A stretch of 9,999 nt of DNA from Candidatus Hydrogenedentota bacterium (GTDB taxonomy: Bacteria > Hydrogenedentota > Hydrogenedentia > Hydrogenedentales > CAITNO01). A program made the position numbers and the translations under genes. The stretch spans positions 1 through 9,999 of the forward strand of contig DSBB01000295.1 in NCBI GenBank assembly GCA_011046175.1, written 5' to 3'. Of this stretch, positions 1-5,902 are shown piece by piece (positions within the stretch are counted from its first letter, which is position 1; every line of letters begins with the position of its first letter). The notes beneath the pieces are model-generated. The model had not been told where the DNA came from. It saw only the letters and a program-made list of their open reading frames with translations, and ran no database searches.

Positions 1-41
1 GAAAGATATATCTGGGCGAGAAATTCAAGCTGAAACACTGA
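1..41 (+). CDS. lptB: LptB C-terminal fragment (LPS export ABC transporter ATPase), 3' end only
   Basis: Only the last 12 complete codons and a TGA stop (39-41) are in the window, in the frame starting at base 3. They read KIYLGEKFKLKH. This closely resembles the conserved C-terminal tail of LptB proteins, which typically end in a (R)VYLGE(K/D)F(K/R)L motif. LptB is the cytoplasmic ATPase that powers lipopolysaccharide extraction from the inner membrane with LptFG, so its presence would indicate a diderm cell. The gene runs in from the left edge and converges on zwf, with 42 nt between the stops. The identification rests on a short peptide, so it is plausible rather than certain; no catalytic motif is visible. 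Confidence 0.65.
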   Translation, partial: KIYLGEKFKLKH

Positions 42-83
42 CGGGTATTCCGCCCGCCTTACAAGAATGGAAGGGTATTGCTG

Positions 84-1550
84 TTATCGCCAATGCGTGT
101 TGTACAATGCCGCCAACGCGACCGCCGAGCGCGGTCCTTCGCTTCCGAATGGATATTCCTGGGGGCGTATGGTGCAGGATTCCAATTCGCTCAAGACGGG
201 GGTGAACACGTCCCAGGCCGCCGCGAGTTCATCAGCGCGAATGAACAGGCTCTTGTCGCCGTTAATTACGTCCAGAATCAGCGATTCATAAGCGTCGGGA
301 ATCTCTTCCGGAAAGACGTCTGCGTAAGAGAGATTCAGGTCGGTTTTGTGCAGCGACATGGGCAGTCCGGGTTTTTTGTTCATCAGCGACAGGGAAATTC
401 CCGCGTCCGGTTGCACGCGAATCACCAGTTCGTTGGCGTCCGGCGGGGTTGAAACGGCTCCGAAGATGTTGGCGGGCACATCGCGGAATACCACGCGAAT
501 TTCCGTTTTGCGGTCATTGAGTCCCTTGCCCGCGCGGATCAAAAATGGTATGCCATCCCAGCGTCGGTTTCGTATTTTCAATGCCGCCGCCGCATAAGTG
601 GGCGTTATCGAATCCGGCGGAACGCCGTCCTCTTCCAAATATCCCCTTCGCTTTTCGCCCTTGTATTCCGCGCCCGTATATTGTCCCACCACAATGTCGT
701 TCAAAGTAACGGGCGCAACAGAGCGAAGCACCTTTACTTTTTCATCGCGCACATATTCCGGATTCAAACTGAGCGGTTCGCTCATGGCCGTTAATGCGAG
801 CATTTGCAAAAGATGATTCTGCATGACATCGCGTATAATACCGTAGGCGTCGAAGTAGCCTGCACGCCCCTCGACGCCGATGTCTTCCATCCATGTGATC
901 TGCACATGGGCGATGTTGACGCGGTTCCACAGCGGCTCAAGCACGAGGTTCGCGAAGCGCAATGCCATAAGGTTCTGAATGACTTCTTTTCCCAAGTAGT
1001 GGTCTATTCGGTATGTTTGCGCTTCGGAAAATACGGTTGCCAGTTCCCGCGTCAATCTGTCCGACGAAGCGCGGTTCCGGCCAAAGGGCTTTTCAATAAC
1101 GGCGCGATTCAGCCGTTTGTCAGCAATGTCGGTCGTTAAGCCGGCTTGTTTTAGCGAATGGGAGACAGGGATAAACAAGAATGGCGGTATGGAGTAATAA
1201 AAAATACGGGTGACCGACAGTCCATCCTTTTCGTTTTTATCCAGAATGTCAGCGAGACGCTTATAGTCTTCGTGAAGGTCATATTGCCCTGTAACATAAA
1301 AACAGCGCGCCAGGAATTTGTCCATAAGCGCGGGACATTCTTCTTCATCAGGCACATACCGGCAGGTTAAATGGCGCTTCAGCATTTCCCGGAACGTGTC
1401 AACATCCATTGCTGTCCGCGCGAACCCGCAGCAAGAGAAAGGTTCCGGCAACAGCTTGCGGCAATACAGGGCGAACAGGGCTGGAAAGATCTTTTTGGTT
1501 GCCAAATCTCCCGATGCGCCGATAATAATTATGGACAGATGTTGTTTCAT
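84..1550 (-). CDS. zwf: Glucose-6-phosphate 1-dehydrogenase
   Basis: Catalyses NAD(P)+-dependent oxidation of glucose 6-phosphate to 6-phosphoglucono-1,5-lactone, the entry step of the oxidative pentose-phosphate (or Entner-Doudoroff) route, in the cytoplasm. The 488-residue length is normal for the family. Visible signatures are the N-terminal Rossmann loop GASGDLA (residues 11-17), EKPFG (153-157), the substrate-binding stretch RIDHYLGKE (181-189, with His184) and QNHLLQ, whose His246 corresponds to the catalytic base. The C-terminal domain is complete and ends in the usual YPFGSEGP region. The ATG at 1550 is preceded by AAGG about four bases upstream and leaves only nine residues before the Rossmann loop, as expected. 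No pgl, gnd or edd lies beside it. It is divergent from queA across 178 nt that hold a candidate promoter and an inverted repeat, and convergent with the lptB fragment. Confidence 0.97.
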   Translation of the reverse strand: MKQHLSIIIIGASGDLATKKIFPALFALYCRKLLPEPFSCCGFARTAMDVDTFREMLKRHLTCRYVPDEEECPALMDKFLARCFYVTGQYDLHEDYKRLADILDKNEKDGLSVTRIFYYSIPPFLFIPVSHSLKQAGLTTDIADKRLNRAVIEKPFGRNRASSDRLTRELATVFSEAQTYRIDHYLGKEVIQNLMALRFANLVLEPLWNRVNIAHVQITWMEDIGVEGRAGYFDAYGIIRDVMQNHLLQMLALTAMSEPLSLNPEYVRDEKVKVLRSVAPVTLNDIVVGQYTGAEYKGEKRRGYLEEDGVPPDSITPTYAAAALKIRNRRWDGIPFLIRAGKGLNDRKTEIRVVFRDVPANIFGAVSTPPDANELVIRVQPDAGISLSLMNKKPGLPMSLHKTDLNLSYADVFPEEIPDAYESLILDVINGDKSLFIRADELAAAWDVFTPVLSELESCTIRPQEYPFGSEGPRSAVALAALYNTHWR

Positions 1551-1580
1551 GTTGCCTTGACCCGGTTTTGTCTGACTGCG

Positions 1581-1602
1581 TTAAGTGTACGCCACCACTT
1601 AA
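1581..1602. repeat. Perfect 7-bp inverted repeat (possible operator)
   Basis: TTAAGTG (1581-1587) and CACTTAA (1596-1602) are exact reverse complements separated by 8 nt. The element covers the -10 box and part of the spacer of the candidate zwf promoter, a typical repressor operator position. It lacks a following T-run on either strand, so it is not an intrinsic terminator. I do not recognise it as the site of a known regulator. Confidence 0.4.
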
Positions 1603-1612
1603 AAAACTGCAA
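1584..1612 (-). promoter_or_regulatory. Candidate zwf promoter
   Basis: On the minus strand a -35-like TTGCAG (1612-1607) and a -10-like TACACT (1589-1584) are separated by exactly 17 nt. This would place transcription start near 1577, about 27 nt upstream of the zwf ATG. The match is 3/6 and 4/6 to sigma-70 consensus, so it is a position-supported guess. Confidence 0.35.
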
Positions 1613-1728
1613 ACATCACCTGTTTTATTCCAACGTCGGCGGGGGCCTGCGCGTTTCCATTGGATTATTGCAGCCGCAACATGATAGAACTTACGCCTGT
1701 TATGAACCTTAATCACACAGGAATCGGC

Positions 1729-2751
1729 ATGCGAACAGACGAATTGGATTATAACCTGCCTGAAGAGTTGATTGCCCAGCGTCCCTGTGAGCGGCGTGAC
1801 GCATCCAGGTTGATGGTTGTTTTCCGTGAAACCGGTCATATCCAGTTGGACCATTACCGTAATATTGCCCGGTACCTGCATGCGGGGGATTGCATGGCGT
1901 TGAACAACACCCGCGTGATCCGCGCGCGTCTGCACGGGCGCAAGCAAACCGGGGGTAAAGTGGAGGTGTTTTTGCTTCGCGAGACGGCGCCGGGTTGTTG
2001 GACGGCGCTCGTGCGGCCCGCGGCGAAGGTAAAGCCTGGCTGTCCTGTTCGTTTCGGCGCCGGCTTGTCCGCTGTGATTGATCTGCGCCTTGACGCGAAC
2101 CAATGGCAGGTGCGGTTCAATGTTTCCGATGTTATTCGCCATCTTGAGACGTCCGGGGAAATTCCGTTGCCGCCCTATATAAAGCGTTCAGCGCCTGAAG
2201 ATGCGGACGCGCGGCGTTATCAGACCATATACGCTTCTACGCTAGGCGCGGTTGCCGCGCCAACGGCGGGATTGCACCTTACAGAGGAAGTTTTTGCGAG
2301 TCTTGACGCAAAGGGAGTGTCCCGTTGTTTTCTAACGCTGCACGTGGGCTATGGGACCTTTAAGCCGATTACCGTTGATAAAGTGGAAGCGCATGTCGTG
2401 GATGGCGAGGAATATGAACTTTCCGATGCGACCGCACATGCGCTCAATGCGGCCCGTCAACAGGGAGGCCGCGTTGTCGCCGTAGGCACCACCTGCGCGC
2501 GCGCCCTGGAAACGCAATATCGAGACGATGCATTTCAGCCGGGCACCGGCGTGACCAATCTGTATATTTACCCGCCTTATACGTTGCACGCCGTGGACGC
2601 CCTTCAGACCAACTTCCATCTGCCAAAATCAAGTTTGCTCGCGTTGGTATGCGCGTTTGCGGGAAAGGAACTGGTGATGGGGGCTTACGAATGCGCCATT
2701 AAAGAGCGTTTTCGTTTCTATTCCTATGGTGACGCGATGTTGATATTATAG
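1729..2751 (+). CDS. queA: S-adenosylmethionine:tRNA ribosyltransferase-isomerase QueA
   Basis: Transfers and isomerises the ribosyl moiety of S-adenosylmethionine onto 7-aminomethyl-7-deazaguanine in the tRNA anticodon wobble position, forming epoxyqueuosine in queuosine biosynthesis (cytoplasm). Family signatures run the full length: NNTRVIRARL (about residues 56-65), GEIPLPPYI, YQTIYA, GAVAAPTAGLHLT, LHVGYGTFKPI, VAVGTTCARALET, LQTNFHLPKSSL and, at the end, RFYSYGDAML. I chose ATG 1729 because the protein then begins MRTDELDYNLPEELIAQ, as QueA proteins do, and AGGAA lies at 1719-1723. The frame is open back to 1660, but those extra 23 residues are unlike the family. At 340 residues it is slightly shorter than E. 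coli QueA (356) because it ends just after the YGDAM motif. No tgt, queG or yajC lies next to it. The downstream gene is 182 nt away and probably separately transcribed. Confidence 0.97.
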   Translation: MRTDELDYNLPEELIAQRPCERRDASRLMVVFRETGHIQLDHYRNIARYLHAGDCMALNNTRVIRARLHGRKQTGGKVEVFLLRETAPGCWTALVRPAAKVKPGCPVRFGAGLSAVIDLRLDANQWQVRFNVSDVIRHLETSGEIPLPPYIKRSAPEDADARRYQTIYASTLGAVAAPTAGLHLTEEVFASLDAKGVSRCFLTLHVGYGTFKPITVDKVEAHVVDGEEYELSDATAHALNAARQQGGRVVAVGTTCARALETQYRDDAFQPGTGVTNLYIYPPYTLHAVDALQTNFHLPKSSLLALVCAFAGKELVMGAYECAIKERFRFYSYGDAMLIL

Positions 2752-2782
2752 GCGGCGCTGCGGCACCACAAAAATTCGGCAA

Positions 2783-2812
2783 TTGCATTTTTCCCGCTGT
2801 TTCTGTGATACT
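2783..2812 (+). promoter_or_regulatory. Candidate promoter for the URO-D/FN3/PHP unit
   Basis: TTGCAT (2783-2788) and GATACT (2807-2812) are 18 nt apart, and the -10 is preceded by TG one base upstream (extended -10 form TGtGATACT). This would give a leader of about 115 nt that includes the hairpin at 2837-2865. An alternative -10-like TATTAT lies at 2900-2905 without a clear -35. Both are weak calls. Confidence 0.3.
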
Positions 2813-2836
2813 TCCACAATCGCCGCTGAATTCCGC

Positions 2837-2865
2837 CATGTGTCGCGGCCAAAAGCCCGCACATG
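2837..2865 (+). other. Leader hairpin upstream of the URO-D-family gene
   Basis: CATGTG (2837-2842) pairs perfectly with CACATG (2860-2865). Inside it, CG (2844-2845) pairs with CG (2858-2859) and GGC (2847-2849) with GCC (2855-2857). This leaves two single-base bulges (2843, 2846) and a CAAAA loop. It lies 68 nt before the GTG start. It has no T-run after it on either strand, so it is not a simple terminator. It does not resemble a riboswitch class I can name; I saw no B12-box-like motif. Confidence 0.45.
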
Positions 2866-2920
2866 CAAAAATAGTGAAGGCAAGGCGACGCCCTGTGGAT
2901 ATTATGCTTGACATTTTTTT

Positions 2921-2925
2921 GGAGG
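2921..2925 (+). promoter_or_regulatory. Strong ribosome binding site fixing a GTG start
   Basis: GGAGG lies 8 nt upstream of GTG 2934. It is the only strong Shine-Dalgarno in this leader, and it selects the GTG over the in-frame ATGs further upstream, which would add residues not resembling the family. Confidence 0.8.
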
Positions 2926-2933
2926 ACTTTCCA

Positions 2934-4088
2934 GTGACTTTTCGTGAACGGGTGGCCGCCATCATGGCCTATGAACCTTATGACGCCATGCCGGTGGTGC
3001 ATTTTGGATACTGGACGGATACCCTTGAAAAATGGGTGTCAGAGGGACATCTTACCCGTGACGACATCACCGGCTGGGGCGACGGCAACGCCGTTGACAG
3101 AAACCTTTGTGAAAAAATCGGCTGGGACTTTGATTGGGCCGCCCATTTTACGCCGAACGGTTTTCTTAGTCCGTGTTTTGAATGGAAAGTGCTGGAAACG
3201 CTGCCGGACGGCTCGCGCAAAGTAATGAACCATGAAGGCGTAATTCTCTTGGATAAACCGGGGGTGCCGTCCATCCCGCCGGAGATTGATCACACCTTGA
3301 AAACGCGAAGGGACTGGGAGGAACACTATATACACCGCCTGCAATGGGACGAATCCCGTGTGTTGAACGCACACGTACAGGTGGACGCCCAAAGCGTCCC
3401 TTTTAGCGTGGGCGGGTTGGAGTACCTGAAAAGAGATGACCGCGAGTATCCCTACGGCATTTTCTGCGGCAGTCTGTTTGGTTCCATTCGCAACGTTTTG
3501 GGCGTCACGGGAGCATCCTATATTTATGCGGAAGACCCAGACCTTTTCAAGGAAATTATTGATACTGTCGGCGAACTTGCTTACCGTTGTACCGCGTTCA
3601 CGCTGGAGCAGGGCGCAAAATTCGACTTCGGCCACTTCTGGGAAGACATCTGCTTCAAAAACGGGCCGCTCGTGATTCCATCGGTGTTTGACGAACTGGT
3701 GGGGCCCCATTACAAACGGATTACCGATCTGCTGCGACAACATGGCATCACCATCGTATCGCTGGACTGCGACGGCTGCATAGACGCGCTTATTCCAACT
3801 TGGCTGAACAACGGCGTTAACACCATGTTCCCCATTGAAGTGGGCACATGGGGCGCAAGCATTGCGCCGTGGCGCGAGCGCTATGGACGCGATCTGCGCG
3901 GCGTGGGCGGCATGAACAAGAATGTGTTCGCCCGTGATTTTGCCGCGGTGGACGCTGAAATAGAACGGCTTAAGGCGCTGGTCGCGTTGGGCGGCTACAT
4001 TCCCTGTCCGGATCATCGCCTTGCGCCGGACGCCGAATGGGATAATGTCCGCTACTATTGCGACCGGATGCGCGCCGTATTCGGGTAG
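2934..4088 (+). CDS. URO-D/MtaA-like (uroporphyrinogen decarboxylase family) protein, probable corrinoid-type methyltransferase
   Basis: A 384-residue cytoplasmic protein of the UROD/MtaA superfamily, which holds heme-pathway HemE and the zinc-dependent methyltransferases that move methyl groups between corrinoid proteins and thiols. I assign it by overall architecture: the opening TFRERVAAIMAYEPYDAMPVV, GIFCGSLFGSIRNVLG in the middle, and the late IPCPDHRLAPD. It is not true HemE: the N-terminal RQAGR substrate motif is absent. Likely metal-site residues are Asp278-Cys279 (with Cys282) in LDCDGC and Cys358 in IPCPDH (with His361 nearby). Known MtaA-type enzymes use an HxC...C zinc site, so Asp would replace the usual His. 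GTG 2934 is chosen from the GGAGG at 2921. No corrinoid-binding partner is in the window. The next gene starts 26 nt downstream, suggesting an operon. The substrate is unknown. Confidence 0.85.
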   Translation: MTFRERVAAIMAYEPYDAMPVVHFGYWTDTLEKWVSEGHLTRDDITGWGDGNAVDRNLCEKIGWDFDWAAHFTPNGFLSPCFEWKVLETLPDGSRKVMNHEGVILLDKPGVPSIPPEIDHTLKTRRDWEEHYIHRLQWDESRVLNAHVQVDAQSVPFSVGGLEYLKRDDREYPYGIFCGSLFGSIRNVLGVTGASYIYAEDPDLFKEIIDTVGELAYRCTAFTLEQGAKFDFGHFWEDICFKNGPLVIPSVFDELVGPHYKRITDLLRQHGITIVSLDCDGCIDALIPTWLNNGVNTMFPIEVGTWGASIAPWRERYGRDLRGVGGMNKNVFARDFAAVDAEIERLKALVALGGYIPCPDHRLAPDAEWDNVRYYCDRMRAVFG

Positions 4089-4114
4089 ACAACAATCGGG
4101 AGCGCCGGACCGGC

Positions 4115-4711
4115 ATGATGTCCATCAATAAACGATATATGTCCTCACACAGCAGGTCGGTGGCATATGCCTTTCTGGCCATCTGCGTACCCTTGTTGGC
4201 GCACGGTTCGCAGCCGCTTCCCGGCCCCGATCTCTATCAACCTGCGTTGCGCTCCATCATCAAGAAGCCCAGCGTTGCCCTTCAATGGTATATGTTTGAG
4301 GGGGCGAACCTGTTCCGTGTGCAGGCGGCATGGACGGACGCCTTCGAGGAAGTGTTTCTGGATGATATGACTCCTTATCATTACTACATACTCACTGATT
4401 TACCCATGGACGGATCGCGCATTTTTTGGCGCGTGCGCGCATGCGTAGTAAGCGCAGACAACGAGGAGCCAACGCTGGAGCGCATGGAATGCATATCCCG
4501 ATGGAGCCCGCCATACTCGTTCTTCAGCGGAAAACCCAATGACAGCGACGAAAACGAAAACGCTGACAAGCCCGGCTTCATCGCCTATATAACCGATTGC
4601 GTCGGGCTTAAGACAACTGCCGGGGCCAAAATTCCCTGGCCGGATATTTCATTGCTTTTACTGGCTGTGGCATTGGCCGGACGACTCCGCGCGCCGCGCG
4701 GAAGAAATTAA
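4115..4711 (+). CDS. Exported hypothetical protein with a fibronectin-III-like domain and C-terminal sorting-type tail
   Basis: I do not recognise a named family. The 198-residue protein begins with a basic stretch and a hydrophobic segment, AYAFLAICVPLLAHG, with a signal-peptidase-like site near residue 31. Residues ~52-138 read like one FN3 beta-sandwich: SVALQWYM, ANLFRVQAAW, the Tyr-rich strand YHYYILTDL, FWRVRACV and finally SRWSPPYSFF, the usual order of Trp/Tyr landmarks. An acidic, probably flexible linker follows (~140-152, SDENENAD). The tail is IPWPD (173-177), a short hydrophobic run ISLLLLAVALAG and a basic end RLRAPRGRN. That three-part layout is like PEP-CTERM/IPTL-CTERM sorting signals, although the exact motif differs. 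The start could be ATG 4115, 4118 or 4139; GGGAG at 4098-4102 gives weak support to 4115. It lies 26 nt after the URO-D gene and 11 nt before the PHP gene. Surface attachment is inferred. Confidence 0.7.
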   Translation: MMSINKRYMSSHSRSVAYAFLAICVPLLAHGSQPLPGPDLYQPALRSIIKKPSVALQWYMFEGANLFRVQAAWTDAFEEVFLDDMTPYHYYILTDLPMDGSRIFWRVRACVVSADNEEPTLERMECISRWSPPYSFFSGKPNDSDENENADKPGFIAYITDCVGLKTTAGAKIPWPDISLLLLAVALAGRLRAPRGRN

Positions 4712-4722
4712 AGGAAACCATC

Positions 4723-5856
4723 ATGAGAAAACACGCATTTGTTTTTTTGAACGCCGCGATTGTAATAGCGGCGTTCATCGTATTCCGCGCGCAGGCGCAG
4801 GAACGAACGGAAGTCGTTTTTCCGAACATCAAGGGCTATAAAACCCTCGCCTGCGACCTGCATACGCACACCGTGTTTTCAGATGGCGTCGTATGGCCCA
4901 CGGTGCGCGTACGAGAGGCATGGCGCAATGGTTTGGATGTTCTTTCGATTACCGATCATCTCGAATATCTGCCCCACAAGGATGACGTGCGTCCTGAGTT
5001 TAACCGCCCCTACGAAATTGCCAAACCGGAGGCCGACAACCTGCATCTGATGTTGATTCGCGGCGTGGAAATCACCCGCGACGAGCCGCACGGCCACTTT
5101 AACGCAATCTTTCTCGAAGACTGCAACCCCATTAACACGCCTGAACAGAAGGACGCGGTGCGTCTTGCCAATGAACAGGGCGCATTCGTGTTCTGGAACC
5201 ACCCGGAATGGAAACGCAAGGACGGAAAGGCCTGGTGTGGCATTCAGCAGGAGTACCACGACCTGGGTTGGATGCACGGCTTGGAAGTGTTCAATGCAAG
5301 GAGTTATTACAAGAATGCGCACCAGTGGGCGCTTGACAACGATTTGACGCTGATGGGCACAACAGACATACACAGCCCCATAGACGAAGCGTACGACTAC
5401 GCGCGCGGCGAGCACCGCACCATGACATTGGTATTTGTGGAGGCAGAGACGCCGGAGGCGGTCAAAGAGGCGCTGTTTGCCAAACGCACGGCAGTGTTCG
5501 CCAACAACACGCTGGTGGCGCGGGAAGAGTGGGCGGCGCCGCTGTTCGAGGCCGCGGTGAAATTGCAAACAACCGATATATCGCTCAAGGGGAAAAACGC
5601 CTTCTTCGTTCCCGTACACAACCACAGTTCGGCCTCTTACGAACTAGAAGCGAACGGGCGTGTGCGCGGTGTTTCATTCCCCGGCGCGCTGCGCCTGCCC
5701 GCCGGCAAAACGGTCATGATGCGTCTGCAAGGCGGCGGCGGAACCACTTCCGGACAGGAAAAGATCGTGTTGCCGTATCGGGTCAAGAACATTTTGATCG
5801 CGCCGGACACCTATCTCGAAATCGCGTTCGAGTTGAACGTAACTTTCTGCGAATAG
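4723..5856 (+). CDS. Exported PHP-domain phosphoesterase (Sb-PDE-like)
   Basis: A 377-residue PHP-superfamily metal-dependent phosphoesterase, predicted periplasmic or secreted. The N-terminus (1-26) has a basic start, hydrophobic core AAIVIAAFIVF and AQA cleavage site. The metal-ligand pattern is complete: DLHTHTVFSDG (His47, His49, Asp54), TDH (Asp78-His79), GVEIT (Glu116), a histidine-rich EPHGH (121-125), NHPEW (His160), GLEVFN (Glu188) and TTDIHSP (Asp215, His217). The order VFPNIKGYKTLACDLHTHT and ITDHLEYLPHKDD is typical of the exported PHP proteins annotated as Sb-PDE-family phosphodiesterases, which act on organophosphate diesters; the exact substrate here is inferred. The C-terminal ~100 residues (~275-377) look beta-rich and are probably an accessory domain. 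ATG 4723 has AAGGA at 4711-4715 and starts 11 nt after the FN3-like gene, so it is very likely co-transcribed as the last gene of the unit. Confidence 0.88.
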   Translation: MRKHAFVFLNAAIVIAAFIVFRAQAQERTEVVFPNIKGYKTLACDLHTHTVFSDGVVWPTVRVREAWRNGLDVLSITDHLEYLPHKDDVRPEFNRPYEIAKPEADNLHLMLIRGVEITRDEPHGHFNAIFLEDCNPINTPEQKDAVRLANEQGAFVFWNHPEWKRKDGKAWCGIQQEYHDLGWMHGLEVFNARSYYKNAHQWALDNDLTLMGTTDIHSPIDEAYDYARGEHRTMTLVFVEAETPEAVKEALFAKRTAVFANNTLVAREEWAAPLFEAAVKLQTTDISLKGKNAFFVPVHNHSSASYELEANGRVRGVSFPGALRLPAGKTVMMRLQGGGGTTSGQEKIVLPYRVKNILIAPDTYLEIAFELNVTFCE

Positions 5857-5867
5857 TTTTCGCCAAG

Positions 5868-5887
5868 CGCCCGTTTTCACGGCGTTT
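5868..5887 (+). terminator. Weak candidate intrinsic terminator after the PHP gene
   Basis: In the 46-nt convergent spacer, CGCCcG (5868-5873) pairs with CGGCG (5880-5884), with one bulged C and the loop TTTTCA. It is followed by TTT and, after AAGG, TTTT. The stem is short and the T-run is interrupted. No matching terminator is seen for the opposing GH5 gene. Confidence 0.3.
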
Positions 5888-5902
5888 AAGGTTTTGAAGC
5901 GC

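Larger units (their letters stand above)
1551..1728. promoter_or_regulatory. Divergent zwf/queA intergenic region
   Basis: These 178 nt must hold the start signals for both zwf (leftward) and queA (rightward). The zwf side holds a candidate sigma-70-type promoter and a perfect inverted repeat, listed separately. On the queA side the best I can see is an extended -10-like TGtTATGAA at 1698-1706 with no good -35 box, which would give a very short leader. No small gene is convincing here. The reading frame of queA stays open upstream of 1729 but lacks family similarity. Confidence 0.5.

Noticed and set aside
1399..2142. Minus-strand open frame of 247 codons spanning the zwf/queA intergenic region
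   Set aside because: It overlaps the 5' parts of both zwf and queA in other frames and shows no domain; the two real genes explain the region.
2779..2790. GCAATTGC followed by a short T-run after queA as a terminator
   Set aside because: It is a continuous palindrome with no loop, so it cannot form a useful hairpin.
2908..2913. Perfect TTGACA -35 box
   Set aside because: It sits just before the RBS; a matching -10 would fall at the GTG start codon and no -10-like sequence is there.
2752..2933. Cobalamin riboswitch upstream of the URO-D-like gene
   Set aside because: It would fit a corrinoid-linked enzyme, but the gap is short and I could not find a B12-box-like motif or the multi-helix layout.
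3039..4016. Long open frame on the minus strand (325 codons)
   Set aside because: It lies wholly inside the well-supported URO-D-family gene on the plus strand; composition is low-complexity Arg/His/Val-rich with no family resemblance or RBS.
4879..5625. Minus-strand open frame of 248 codons
   Set aside because: It is the antisense shadow of the PHP gene, which carries complete metal-binding motifs in its own frame.
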